Below are positions 17,909 through 28,322 of a DNA stretch of 64,000 nt, one piece after another. The translations under genes were made by a program, and so were the position numbers. The DNA is from Azospirillum sp. TSO35-2 (GTDB taxonomy: Bacteria > Pseudomonadota > Alphaproteobacteria > Azospirillales > Azospirillaceae). The notes under the pieces are model-generated. The model did no database searches. It had not been told where the DNA came from and saw only the letters and a program-made list of their open reading frames with translations. How positions within the stretch are numbered: position 1 is the first letter of the stretch; every line of letters begins with the position of its first letter. The DNA is taken from positions 257,930 to 321,929 of the forward strand of contig NZ_LGRA01000022.1 in the NCBI RefSeq assembly GCF_003116095.1, given 5' to 3'.

Positions 17909-20182
17909 ATGGACATCCGCCAACGCCTGCTCGCCGCCTTCGAGATCGAGCACAAGGACCATCTCTCGGCGATCCGCGCCGCCCTGCGCGGCGTGGAGGC
18001 CAGCGGGGAGGCGCCCGACCTCGTCGACGTGCATCGGCGCGCCCACAGCCTGAAGGGGGCCGCCCGCGCCGTCGACCTGCCGGAGGTCGAGGCGATCTCG
18101 CACCGGCTGGAGGCCGCCTTCATCGCGGTGCAGCGCGGCGAGGCGGTGCTGGACGGCGCGTCGATCTCGGTGGTCCGCCGCGCGCTCGACGCGATCGAGG
18201 ATGTGGTCGCCTGGTCGTTGCAGGGCGGCGGCGAGGTGGAGATCGCCGGCGTGCTCGCCGACCTCGACCGGTTGGCCGGCGACCGCGCCGCCGCGACCGC
18301 CCCGCCGCCCCGTCCGGCGCCCCGTCCTCCGGCCGACGCGCGCCCCCCGGTGCCCGGCCCGTCCACCGCCACCCCCACCGCCACCCGCGCCGACCCGCGC
18401 CCGGCCCGCGGGCGGCCGGTCGACGCCGACACCGCCTCGCTGGTCCGCATCGCGGCGCAGGGGCTGGAGCGCCTGTCGGAAACCGCCTCCGCCCTGCTGC
18501 CGGAGGTGGAGGCGCAGGCCGGGCTCGGCGAGCAGTTGCGGGCGATGCGCCAGGAATGGCGCGCGCTCGACCGGGCGTGGCGGCACCTGCGGCTCCAGGT
18601 CGGCCGGGGCACCGGGCGGGGCGGGGTGGCGGAGAGTGTGGAGGGACGTGGCCCGCTGCCGGCGGTCCTGGCGTTCGAGCGGCGGTTCCGCGCGCTGGGC
18701 GGGGCGCTCGATTCGGCGCACCGCAGCCACGACCGCCTGCTGTGGTCGATGCGGCGCTGGGGCGGCGGCTTCCAACAGGACATGCGCCGCCTGCGCATGC
18801 TGCCGGCGGAGAACCAGTTGAGCGGTCTCGGCCGCATGGTCCGCGACATCAGCCGGAGCGAGGGCAAGGAGGTCGAGGTCGACGTCCGCGGCCTGGAGGT
18901 GGAGGCCGACCGCAACGTCCTGCAACGGCTGAAGGATCCCATCCTGCACATCGCCCGCAACGCGATCAGCCACGGCATCGAGCTGCCGGCCGAGCGGCTG
19001 GCGCTGGGCAAGCCGCCGGCGGCGCGGGTCGTCATCGCTGCGTCGGTGCATGGTGCCCGGCTGCGGCTGCGCGTCGAGGATGACGGGCGCGGGCTGGACC
19101 GCGCGGCGATCCGCCGCCAGGCGCTGGACCGCGGCCTGCTCGACCCGGCGGAGGCCGACGACGTCCCGCTCGAACGGTTGACCGAGTTCCTGTTCCATCC
19201 CGGCTTCTCCACCGCGTCGCGCACCACCGAGCTGGCCGGGCGCGGCATGGGCCTCGCCATCGCCCGGGCCGAGGTGGAGCGGCTGCAGGGCAACCTGACC
19301 ATCGCCGAGCGGGAGGGCGGCGGCACCACCGTCACCATCGACGTGCCGCTCAGCCTGCTCAGCCAGCGGCTGGTCTTCGTCGCGGTGCAGGACCAGACGC
19401 TGGCGATCCCGTCGGCCGACGTGGTCCGGCTGCGCACCACCGCCGCCGACAGCCTGTTCTCCGGCGTCGGCACGCCGATGATCCGCATCGACGAGGAGGA
19501 GACCCCCGTCACCGCGCTGGCCGCGCTGCTCGGCATGGAGGCGCCGGTGCTCTCCGCCGCCGAGCGGTCGCTGGCGCTGGTGGTGGTGCGGGCGGCGGAC
19601 CGGCGGCTGGCGCTGGTGGTCGACCGCTTCGTCGCAACGCGCGAGGCGGTGGTGACGGCGGCCGAGGAAACCGGGCTCGACCCCGGGCGCTACCTCGGCA
19701 CCGTGCTGCTCGACGATGGCGGGCCGGCGCTGGTGCTGAACATCGCCGGGCTGATGCCGCTGCCCGGCAGCGTCCTGCCGCCCCCCGCCCGCCCGGCGGA
19801 GGAGGCGCCGCCGGTCCGCGCCCACATCCTGGTCGTCGACGACAGCATCACCACCCGCACGCTGGAAAAGAGCATCCTCGAAGCCCATGGTTATCGGGTG
19901 ACGCTGTGCGTGGACGGGCGCGAGGCCCTGGAGCGCCTGTCGGAAGGGATGGAGGTTGGCCTGATCATCAGCGACGTCGAAATGCCCCGGATGGACGGGT
20001 TCGCCCTGCTCCAGGCGGTGAAGGCCGACCCGCGGACGGCGGAAACCCCGGTGATCCTCGTCACCTCGCGCGCCAGCGACGAGGACCGGGAACGCGGCCT
20101 GCGGCTCGGCGCCGACGCCTACATCGTCAAGACCCGCTTCGACCAGAACGAGCTTCTGGCCGGCATCCGGCGCCTGCTGTGA
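17909..20182 (+). CDS. cheA: CheA histidine kinase with C-terminal receiver (WspE/CheA3-like)
   Basis: A 757-residue hybrid CheA. The Hpt domain carries His46 in VHRRAHSLKGAAR. A Pro-rich linker (about 125-175) replaces the P2 domain. P3/P4 follow with MLPAENQL, NAISHGIELPAER, DDGRGLD and GRGMGLAIARAEVERL, then a CheW-like P5 and a receiver with IISDVEMPRMDG and an unusual VKTRF where most receivers have VKP. GGAG precedes ATG 17909. A receiver fused to CheA is typical of Wsp, Frz and R. centenum Che3 systems. The stop overlaps the cheB start. Confidence 0.9.
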   Translation: MDIRQRLLAAFEIEHKDHLSAIRAALRGVEASGEAPDLVDVHRRAHSLKGAARAVDLPEVEAISHRLEAAFIAVQRGEAVLDGASISVVRRALDAIEDVVAWSLQGGGEVEIAGVLADLDRLAGDRAAATAPPPRPAPRPPADARPPVPGPSTATPTATRADPRPARGRPVDADTASLVRIAAQGLERLSETASALLPEVEAQAGLGEQLRAMRQEWRALDRAWRHLRLQVGRGTGRGGVAESVEGRGPLPAVLAFERRFRALGGALDSAHRSHDRLLWSMRRWGGGFQQDMRRLRMLPAENQLSGLGRMVRDISRSEGKEVEVDVRGLEVEADRNVLQRLKDPILHIARNAISHGIELPAERLALGKPPAARVVIAASVHGARLRLRVEDDGRGLDRAAIRRQALDRGLLDPAEADDVPLERLTEFLFHPGFSTASRTTELAGRGMGLAIARAEVERLQGNLTIAEREGGGTTVTIDVPLSLLSQRLVFVAVQDQTLAIPSADVVRLRTTAADSLFSGVGTPMIRIDEEETPVTALAALLGMEAPVLSAAERSLALVVVRAADRRLALVVDRFVATREAVVTAAEETGLDPGRYLGTVLLDDGGPALVLNIAGLMPLPGSVLPPPARPAEEAPPVRAHILVVDDSITTRTLEKSILEAHGYRVTLCVDGREALERLSEGMEVGLIISDVEMPRMDGFALLQAVKADPRTAETPVILVTSRASDEDRERGLRLGADAYIVKTRFDQNELLAGIRRLL

Positions 20183-21312
20183 CGCCGCCCCGCCGCATCC
20201 GCGTGCTGGTGGTCGAGGACAGCCCGGTCATCCAGCAGCTTCTCAGCCACGTCATCGGCTCCGACCCGCGGCTGGAGGTGGCCGGCGTCGCCTCGTCCGG
20301 GGAACAGGCGCTGCGGATGATCGAACGGTCGCCGCCCGACGTGGTGTCGCTCGACATCCGGCTGCCGGGCATCGACGGCTTCGAGGTGACCAGCCGCATC
20401 ATGCGCCACCACCCGCTGCCGATCGTCGTGGTGGCGTCGGGCGTGCGCGACCTCGACATTCCCATGCGGGCGCTGCAGGCCGGCGCGCTGGCGGTGGTGG
20501 AAAAGCCGGGCAGCGTGGCGCGCGCCGACTACCAGACGGTGGCGCACCATCTCTGCACCCAGCTCGTCATCATGAGCCAGGTCAAGGTGATCCGGCACCG
20601 CATCGGCACGCGCGCCAGCCGGCCGGATCCCAAGCCTGACGGCAAGACCGAATCCCGGCCCGATCCCAAGCCCGATCCCCGCCCCGCCGACGCCCGGCTG
20701 CCCGACGAGGCGGTGACGGCGGACGGGCGCCGGCGGCGCTTCCGGGCGCTCGGCATCGTCACCTCGACCGGCGGCCCTGCGGCGCTGGCCAAGCTGCTGA
20801 AGGAACTGCCGGCCGGCCTGCCCCTGCCGGTCTTCGTCGTCCAGCACATGGGGGCGCCCTTCATGGCCGGCTTCGCCGACTGGCTGGGCACCGTCTGCCC
20901 GCTGCCGGTGCGGCTCGGCGAACACGGCCTCGCCCCGCGTCCCGGCACCGTCTATGTGGCGCCCGGCGACCGCCACATGCGGGTGGATGCCGGCACCATC
21001 CAGCTGACCGACGACCCGATGGTCTGCGGCCAGCGGCCGTCCGGCGAGGTGCTGTTCCAGTCGATGGCGCGCGGCTACGGCGCCGCGGCGATCGGCGTCC
21101 TGCTGACCGGCATGGGCGAGGACGGCGCGCGCGGGCTGGTCGAGATGCGCCAGGCCGGCGCCTACACCATCGCCGAGCACGCCTCGACCGCGGTGATCCA
21201 CAGCATGCCGGGAACCGCGGTGCGGCTGGGCGGCGTGGTGGAGGAACTGCCTCTGGATCGGGTGGCCGGCCGGCTGCTGCAACTGACCTCCGACGATAAG
21301 ATGCTGTCATGA
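20179..21312 (+). CDS. cheB: CheB methylesterase (WspF/CheB3-like)
   Basis: A 377-residue receptor methylesterase/deamidase. The receiver has VVEDSPV and VVSLDIRLPGIDG. A Lys/Pro/Asp linker of about 50 residues contains a repeated RPDPKPD unit. The catalytic domain shows Ser in TSTGGPAAL, His in VVQHMGAPF and Asp in TGMGEDGA, so all catalytic residues are present. The start is GTG 20179, overlapping the cheA stop; the stop overlaps the next ATG. It opposes CheR on the same MCP. Confidence 0.9.
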   Translation: MTPPRRIRVLVVEDSPVIQQLLSHVIGSDPRLEVAGVASSGEQALRMIERSPPDVVSLDIRLPGIDGFEVTSRIMRHHPLPIVVVASGVRDLDIPMRALQAGALAVVEKPGSVARADYQTVAHHLCTQLVIMSQVKVIRHRIGTRASRPDPKPDGKTESRPDPKPDPRPADARLPDEAVTADGRRRRFRALGIVTSTGGPAALAKLLKELPAGLPLPVFVVQHMGAPFMAGFADWLGTVCPLPVRLGEHGLAPRPGTVYVAPGDRHMRVDAGTIQLTDDPMVCGQRPSGEVLFQSMARGYGAAAIGVLLTGMGEDGARGLVEMRQAGAYTIAEHASTAVIHSMPGTAVRLGGVVEELPLDRVAGRLLQLTSDDKMLS

Positions 21313-22076
21313 ACGGACTCCGCGCGCTCGTTGTCATGTCCTCCCAGACCCAGGGGCTTCTGCTGAAGCTCCTGCTGGAGGAGCGCGGCGTCGAGACCGC
21401 CTGCGTGGACGGTGTCGGGCCGGCGCTGGCCGAGATCGAACGGGCGCCGCATGACCTGCTGATCGTCGAGGGCGACCTTGCCGGGGCGGACGGGCTGGCG
21501 CTGCTGCGCGCGCGGACCAACGCCGCCGTCATGGTCCTCGGGCACGGCCCCGGCGAGCATGACGCGTCGGAGCCGCAGCGGGTGGTGGACGACGCCGCGG
21601 CGCTGATGGAACGGCGCAACGCCGGGCCCAGCCCGGCCGACATCTTCCACCGCGCCCACATCCTGATCGTCGACGACAGCGCCACCTACCGCGAGTTCCT
21701 GCGCGCCGAGCTGGAGCAGGAGGGCTGCACCGTCACCGCCGCCCGCAACGCCGACGAGGCGGTCGCCGCCCTGTCCGGCGGTGGGCTGGACTGCGTCATC
21801 CTCGATCTGGTGATGCCCGGCACCAGCGGCACCCAGCTCTGCCAGCGCTTCGACCGCTTCCGCCGCCGCCGCGGGCTGTTCTTCCAGATCGTCATCCTGA
21901 CCAGCCAGGACGACGAGGAGCAATTGATGATCAGCCTGAATGCCGGCGCCGACGACTTTGTTGGAAAAGCGCAGACGATGGATGTACTGAAGGTCCGTTT
22001 GATGGCGCTGCTGCGTCGGAAATACTTCGTCGAGGACCATCTGATGGGGTTGCCGCGGCCTGCACCTTCCGCATAG
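21309..22076 (+). CDS. Double-receiver protein, first receiver degenerate
   Basis: A 255-residue protein made of two receiver domains with no output. In the first (about 5-90) the acidic pair is lost (LVVMSSQT) and the phospho-Asp position reads Glu in LLIVEGDLAGADG. The second (about 117-235) is intact: LIVDDSATYRE, VILDLVMPGTSG, VILTSQDD, with VGKAQT at the Lys. It sits where wspR (GGDEF regulator) sits in Wsp operons. R. centenum CheS3 also begins with two receivers, so this may be a split-off CheS3-like input (inference). Confidence 0.8.
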   Translation: MNGLRALVVMSSQTQGLLLKLLLEERGVETACVDGVGPALAEIERAPHDLLIVEGDLAGADGLALLRARTNAAVMVLGHGPGEHDASEPQRVVDDAAALMERRNAGPSPADIFHRAHILIVDDSATYREFLRAELEQEGCTVTAARNADEAVAALSGGGLDCVILDLVMPGTSGTQLCQRFDRFRRRRGLFFQIVILTSQDDEEQLMISLNAGADDFVGKAQTMDVLKVRLMALLRRKYFVEDHLMGLPRPAPSA

Positions 22077-22168
22077 GAGGGAGTAGAGCCATCGTGCGAT
22101 TTCGCAAGCCCGGGGGTCCGTTTATTCTCTGGGGACATTCAGGACCGTCCGACGCTTGACCCGGTGCC

Positions 22169-23812
22169 ATGGCGATCAGCCTCCAGCCCATCCACGAGCC
22201 CCCGATCCCAAGAGACACCGCCGCGATGCCCCGATCTTCGGTTTCCCCGACGTCCCCGACCGATCTGCATTACCGCGAGTGTCTCGACAACGCCCGGCGG
22301 GTCTGTGCCGCCGGTACCGTGCCGATGATGCTGGTGGTCGGCGCGCCGGAGATCGCCGCCGTCCGCTGCAACGAGGCGCTGGCCCTGCTGCTCGACCGTC
22401 CGCGCGCCGCCAGCCGCGATGAAAGCGGCCAAGTCCTGCTGCCGGACCACTGGCCGGCGGTGGCCGAGGCGCTGCGGCCGCTCTACGCCGACAGCGCCGC
22501 CGACGGAACCGGCGGCGACCGGCCGGAGAGCGCCGTGCTGACCCTGCCGCTGACCCCGCCGCTGACGCTGCGGGCCGCCCCGCTGCTGGTCGACGGGCGG
22601 GTGGTGGCGGTGCTGGCGACGGCGACGCTCGACCACGCCATCGCCCACATGACCGAGACCATGCGGGCGGAGGTGGCGCGCACCACCGCGGCGCGCTCGC
22701 GCTTCCTGGCCTCGGCCAGCCACGATCTGCGCCAGCCCTTCCAGGCGATGCGGCTGTTCCTCGACGCGCTGACCACCCAGGTCGACGGCAACGCGCGGGC
22801 GACGCGCACCGCCGGCATGCTGGCCAACGCGATGACGGCGGGCGAGCGGCTGCTGAACGCCCTGCTCGACATCTCGACGCTGGACGCCGGCACGGTGGCC
22901 GCCGACCTGCAGACGGTGTCGCTCGACGGGCTGCTGCACTCGCTGGCCGACGAGTTCCGCCCCCAGGCGGAGGAGAAGGGGCTGCGCCTGCGCGTCCGGG
23001 TGCCGGCCGACGCGGTGACGCGCAGCGACCCGGTGCTGCTGGGCCGCATCGTGCGCAACCTGCTGTCCAACGCCATCCGCTACACCCAGCGCGGCGGCAT
23101 CCTGCTGGGCCTGCGCCATCGCGACGGCCATTGGCGGATCGAGGTGTGGGACACCGGATTCGGCATTCCGCGCGACAAGCTGGACGTCATCTTCGACGAG
23201 TTCCACCAGTTGACCAACCCCAGCCGCGACCCGACGCGCGGCCTCGGCCTCGGCCTTGCCATCGTGCGGCGGCTGTCGGTGTTGCTGAACGCGCCGATCG
23301 ACGTGCAGTCGCGCACCGGCCGCGGCTCCGTCTTCGCCCTGACGGTGGAGCGGCTGGAGGGGGAGGCGGCGGTGGAGCCGCCGCCGCCGCCGCCGTCCGC
23401 CGGCACCATCGGCGTGCCGCTCGACGGCATGCGGGTGCTGGTGGTCGACGACGACAGCATGGTGCTGTCCGGCCTGCTGCTGACCCTGGAATCCTGGGGC
23501 TGCGCCTTCGTCTCGGCCTCCAACATGCGCGAGGTGTTCGCCGCGGTCGACGGGCTGGAGGGGCCGCCCGACGCGATCCTGACCGACCTGCGCCTGCCGG
23601 GAAAGGTGTCCGGCTTCGACGTCATCGACCGCGTGCGCAAGCTGTTCAAGGCCGACATCCCGGCGGTGGTGCTGACCGGCGAGACGGCGCCCGAATCCCT
23701 GCTGGAGGGCCAGCGCCGCGGCTGCGCCTTCCTGCACAAGCCGCTGCACCCCGGCGACCTCCGCCGCGTCCTGGAAGAGGTGCGCCGCGGATCGGCACCG
23801 CCGCCGGCCTAA
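22169..23812 (+). CDS. Hybrid histidine kinase (HDLRQP type) with C-terminal receiver
   Basis: A 547-residue soluble kinase. Residues about 35-165 are a weak PAS-like sensor region. HisKA shows SASHDLRQPFQAM, then HATPase with NAIRYTQRGG, DTGFGIP and GLGLGLAIVRRLS. A PPPPPP linker joins a receiver with VLVVDDDSMV, ILTDLRLPG and LHKPLHPGDL. It follows the double-receiver gene by 92 bases and is probably the last member of the chemosensory operon, a candidate target of CheA or of the double receiver. The start could also be ATG 22226. Confidence 0.85.
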   Translation: MAISLQPIHEPPIPRDTAAMPRSSVSPTSPTDLHYRECLDNARRVCAAGTVPMMLVVGAPEIAAVRCNEALALLLDRPRAASRDESGQVLLPDHWPAVAEALRPLYADSAADGTGGDRPESAVLTLPLTPPLTLRAAPLLVDGRVVAVLATATLDHAIAHMTETMRAEVARTTAARSRFLASASHDLRQPFQAMRLFLDALTTQVDGNARATRTAGMLANAMTAGERLLNALLDISTLDAGTVAADLQTVSLDGLLHSLADEFRPQAEEKGLRLRVRVPADAVTRSDPVLLGRIVRNLLSNAIRYTQRGGILLGLRHRDGHWRIEVWDTGFGIPRDKLDVIFDEFHQLTNPSRDPTRGLGLGLAIVRRLSVLLNAPIDVQSRTGRGSVFALTVERLEGEAAVEPPPPPPSAGTIGVPLDGMRVLVVDDDSMVLSGLLLTLESWGCAFVSASNMREVFAAVDGLEGPPDAILTDLRLPGKVSGFDVIDRVRKLFKADIPAVVLTGETAPESLLEGQRRGCAFLHKPLHPGDLRRVLEEVRRGSAPPPA

Positions 23813-23888
23813 TTTTGTCTCATCGCCGGCCTCCGGCGCGGTAGCATGATGCCGTCGGGGGAGCCATCCGTCTTCCGAGGGAGCGGTG

Positions 23889-25451
<1,563 letters not shown>

Positions 25452-25484
25452 CCGGCACTGGGACGGGCATTGGGAGGTTTCGCG

Positions 25485-26783
25485 ATGGATGGGCACGCAC
25501 TTCACCTCTCGCGGCGCCGGCTTCTGCGCGGCGGGTTGGCCACCGGGTTGGCGGTGGGATTTGGCGGCGGGCTGTGCGGGGTTCCCGGCCAGCCGAACGT
25601 CGCCTGGGCCGCCGGCGATCCGGTGGCGGGCATGCGGACCGGGACGCTGGTGGTGGTCTTCCTGCGCGGCGGGGCCGACACGCTCAGCCTGATGGCGCCG
25701 GCCGACGATCCCGACTACCGCGCCGCCCGCGCGCCGGAGCTGCGGGTGCAGACCGACGGCGAGGCCGCCGGCCTGCCGCTGGCGCAGACGCTGGCCGCCG
25801 GCATCGACTTCCGCCTGCACCCGGAGGCGGCGCCGCTGGCCGAGCTGTACCGCGACCGCAGCCTCGCCATCGTCCACGCCGCCGGCCTGACCGACGGCAC
25901 CCGCAGCCATTTCGTGGCGCAGGACCTGATCGAGCGCGGCGTCGGCGACGAGGCGGCGTTGACCCGGACCGGCGCCGGCTGGGCCGCCCGCTGGCTCGGC
26001 GACGGCGCCGCTGACGGGATGGCCGGCGACAGGATGACGCTGTCGGCGATGGCGGCCGGCACCGGCGTCCCGGCGGCGCTGGCCGGGCATGGCGGCACGC
26101 TGGCGGTGGGCGATCTCGACCGCGGGCTGGCGCCGCCGGGCGGCAAGGCGACGGCGGCGGTGCTCGACGGGCTGTTCCGCGGCGACGACGGACCCTACGC
26201 CCGCGCCGGCCGCGACGCGCTGGCCGGTCTGGCCGGCATCGACGCCCGGCTGCCGCGCGGGGCCGACGGCAAGATCGCCCCCTACGCCGCCGAGGGCGGC
26301 GCGGCCTATGAGACCGGCGAGGCGGCGCGCGGGCTGCAGACCGTGGCCCGCCTGGTGAAGATGGAGATCGGCCTTCGTCTGGCCTGGGTCGATGTCGGCG
26401 GCTGGGACACCCACGAGAACCAGCCCGGCCGCTTCGCCAACGCCGTCCGCGGGCTGTCGCGCGCCCTGGCGGCCTTCCACGCCGACACCAACCGCTTCCA
26501 CGACCGCGTCACCCTGGTGGTGCTGAGCGAGTTCGGCCGCCGCCTGCGCAGCAACCGCAGCCAGGGCACCGACCACGGCCATGGCGGCGCCATGCTGGCG
26601 CTGGGCGGCCGGGTCGCCGGCGGCCGGATGCTGGGCCGATGGCCGGGTCTGGCGAGCCACCAGTTGGACCGCGGCGTCGATCTGGCGGTGACCACCGACT
26701 ACCGGGCGGTGCTGGCCGGGCTGGTCGGCCCGGCGGTGTTCCCCGGCTATGCCGGGCCGGGGCTCGGGCTGCTCACAGCTTGA
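25485..26783 (+). CDS. DUF1501 family protein, Tat-exported
   Basis: A 432-residue protein of the sulfatase/alkaline-phosphatase-like DUF1501 family. The N-terminus has a twin-arginine signal (SRRRLLRGG, then a hydrophobic Gly/Ala/Leu run), so periplasmic folding is expected. LVVVFLRGGADTLSLMAP, the GGWDTHENQ stretch and LSEFGRRLRSN followed by TDHGHGGAM are family motifs with likely metal-binding Asp and His. GGGAGG precedes ATG 25485. Paired with the DUF1800 gene. Its last 11 bases overlap the convergent MscS gene. Confidence 0.86.
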   Translation: MDGHALHLSRRRLLRGGLATGLAVGFGGGLCGVPGQPNVAWAAGDPVAGMRTGTLVVVFLRGGADTLSLMAPADDPDYRAARAPELRVQTDGEAAGLPLAQTLAAGIDFRLHPEAAPLAELYRDRSLAIVHAAGLTDGTRSHFVAQDLIERGVGDEAALTRTGAGWAARWLGDGAADGMAGDRMTLSAMAAGTGVPAALAGHGGTLAVGDLDRGLAPPGGKATAAVLDGLFRGDDGPYARAGRDALAGLAGIDARLPRGADGKIAPYAAEGGAAYETGEAARGLQTVARLVKMEIGLRLAWVDVGGWDTHENQPGRFANAVRGLSRALAAFHADTNRFHDRVTLVVLSEFGRRLRSNRSQGTDHGHGGAMLALGGRVAGGRMLGRWPGLASHQLDRGVDLAVTTDYRAVLAGLVGPAVFPGYAGPGLGLLTA

Positions 26784-28182
26784 AGAAGCCGCGCAGCCGG
26801 GCCAGCAGGTCCTGCGACGCCACCGGCGGCGGGGCGGCGCCGGCACGCCCCTGGCGGACGCGTTCCTCCTCGTTGCGGGTCTGGCGCTGGGCCATCAGCT
26901 CGGCCAGCAGCCGGGCCAGTTCGGGCCGGCGGCGCAGCACCGGGTCGACATGGTCCTTGTCCAGCTCGTAGACGACGGCGTCGGTGCCGGCGATGACCGA
27001 GGCGCTGCGCGGCTGGCCGGTCAGCAGCGACATTTCGCCGAACAGGTCGCCGGGGCTCAGCCGGTTCAGCCGCACCGGCACGGCGCCCTGGTCGAGCTGC
27101 ACGTCGAAGACGCCCTCGGCGATGACGAACAGCGACTGGCCGGGCTCGCCCTGGCGCACCGCGGCGGTGCCGGCGGGGATGCGGCGCTTGCGCAGCGCCA
27201 GCGCCAGTTCGGCGATTTCCGCCTCGTCGAAGGCGGCGAACAGGTCGAGCTGCTGCAGCAGGCGGCGGCGCAGCGTGCCCGGCGGGTTGGTGGCGCTGCG
27301 GCGCGGCCGGAACTCCCGCTTCTGGTGGGCCAGCTCGATCCCGGCGCGGGCGAGGTTGCCGAGGATGGCGGTCAGCACGCCGTCGCGCACGATCGCCACG
27401 CGGGCGCCGTCCTCCATCCAGAAGCGGGCCTGATAGGCGACGCCGTTGGCGGTCGCCTCCACCACCACCACGTCGGGCCGGGGGCTGGCGAGCACGCCGT
27501 CGGCGCACATCAACCCGGACAGCAGGACGCGCTTGGCCCGCTCCACCGGCACCTCCTGGTCGAGCAGGACCGGCACCGCGACCCGGAAGGCCGGGGTGGG
27601 GCGGCTGACGTTGGTGAAGCGGCTGCCGGCGACGATGCCGTTCGGCACGATGATGGCGGTGCCCTCGGTGGTGATCAGGCGGGTGGCGCGCCAGTTGATC
27701 TCGTCCACCCGCCCGGCGACGCCGGGCGACAGCTCGATCCAGTCGCCGATGCGGTAGGGGTGTTCGATGTTCAGCGCGATGCCGGCGAAGATGTCGGCGA
27801 TCATGTTGCGCAGCGCGAAGCCCAGCACGGCGATGGCGACGCCGGAGGTCGCCAGCAGCCCGGTCACCGGCTGGTCCAGCACAAAGGCCAGGATCGCCAG
27901 CACGGCGAAGCCGTACAGGAAGAAGCGCAGCAGGTCGCTGAGCAGCCGGGGGATGCGCGCCGGCCGCTCCGCCGTGCCGGTCGCCAGCGCGTCGACGATT
28001 CGCGACCCGCCCCAGGCGGCGACCAGCCACGCCGCCGACGCGACGACGGTGTCGAAGCCGTCGCTCAGCACCGGGCCGACGACGTGGAGCAGATGCGCGT
28101 GCAGCCACGGCTTGTACGCGACGGCGGTGGCCAGCAGCGCCAGCGCGGCGGCGGGAGGGAAAAGACGCCGCAAGGCGCTCAT
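26773..28182 (-). CDS. MscS-family channel with cyclic-nucleotide-binding domain
   Basis: A 469-residue inner-membrane protein. Three or four hydrophobic segments fill residues 1-140; the pore-lining helix and beta domain read GVAIAVLGFALRNMIADIFAGIALNIEHPYRIGDWIEL, split by the usual Gly/Ala pattern. After the MscS core, residues about 330-445 are a cNMP-binding domain (FAAFDEAEIAELA, RQGEPGQSLFVIAEG, GDLFGEMSLLTGQPRSASV). Such bCNG channels may be ligand- rather than tension-gated. GAGGAGA before ATG 28182 sets the start. Confidence 0.87.
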   Translation of the reverse strand: MSALRRLFPPAAALALLATAVAYKPWLHAHLLHVVGPVLSDGFDTVVASAAWLVAAWGGSRIVDALATGTAERPARIPRLLSDLLRFFLYGFAVLAILAFVLDQPVTGLLATSGVAIAVLGFALRNMIADIFAGIALNIEHPYRIGDWIELSPGVAGRVDEINWRATRLITTEGTAIIVPNGIVAGSRFTNVSRPTPAFRVAVPVLLDQEVPVERAKRVLLSGLMCADGVLASPRPDVVVVEATANGVAYQARFWMEDGARVAIVRDGVLTAILGNLARAGIELAHQKREFRPRRSATNPPGTLRRRLLQQLDLFAAFDEAEIAELALALRKRRIPAGTAAVRQGEPGQSLFVIAEGVFDVQLDQGAVPVRLNRLSPGDLFGEMSLLTGQPRSASVIAGTDAVVYELDKDHVDPVLRRRPELARLLAELMAQRQTRNEEERVRQGRAGAAPPPVASQDLLARLRGFFKL

Positions 28183-28322
28183 CGGGCAACGGTCTCCTCG
28201 GCATCCGGCCACCGCGGCCGGGCGAGGTGCGACCATGGCACGGACGCGCGCGCCGTCAAGCCGGCAATGAGGGCTGCGGCAACGGCGCCCAGCCCGTCAT
28301 CACTCGCCCGTCGCCCGGCCCG

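Noticed and set aside
15304..19888. Minus-strand frames of 1410 and 787 codons opposite the MCP and cheA genes
   Set aside because: They lie entirely antisense to well-conserved chemosensory proteins and show no domain.
15469..22076. Flagellar chemotaxis operon
   Set aside because: CheR carries a TPR tail, CheA carries a receiver, there are two CheW proteins, and no cheD, cheZ, motor or flagellin gene is near; the layout fits alternative systems.
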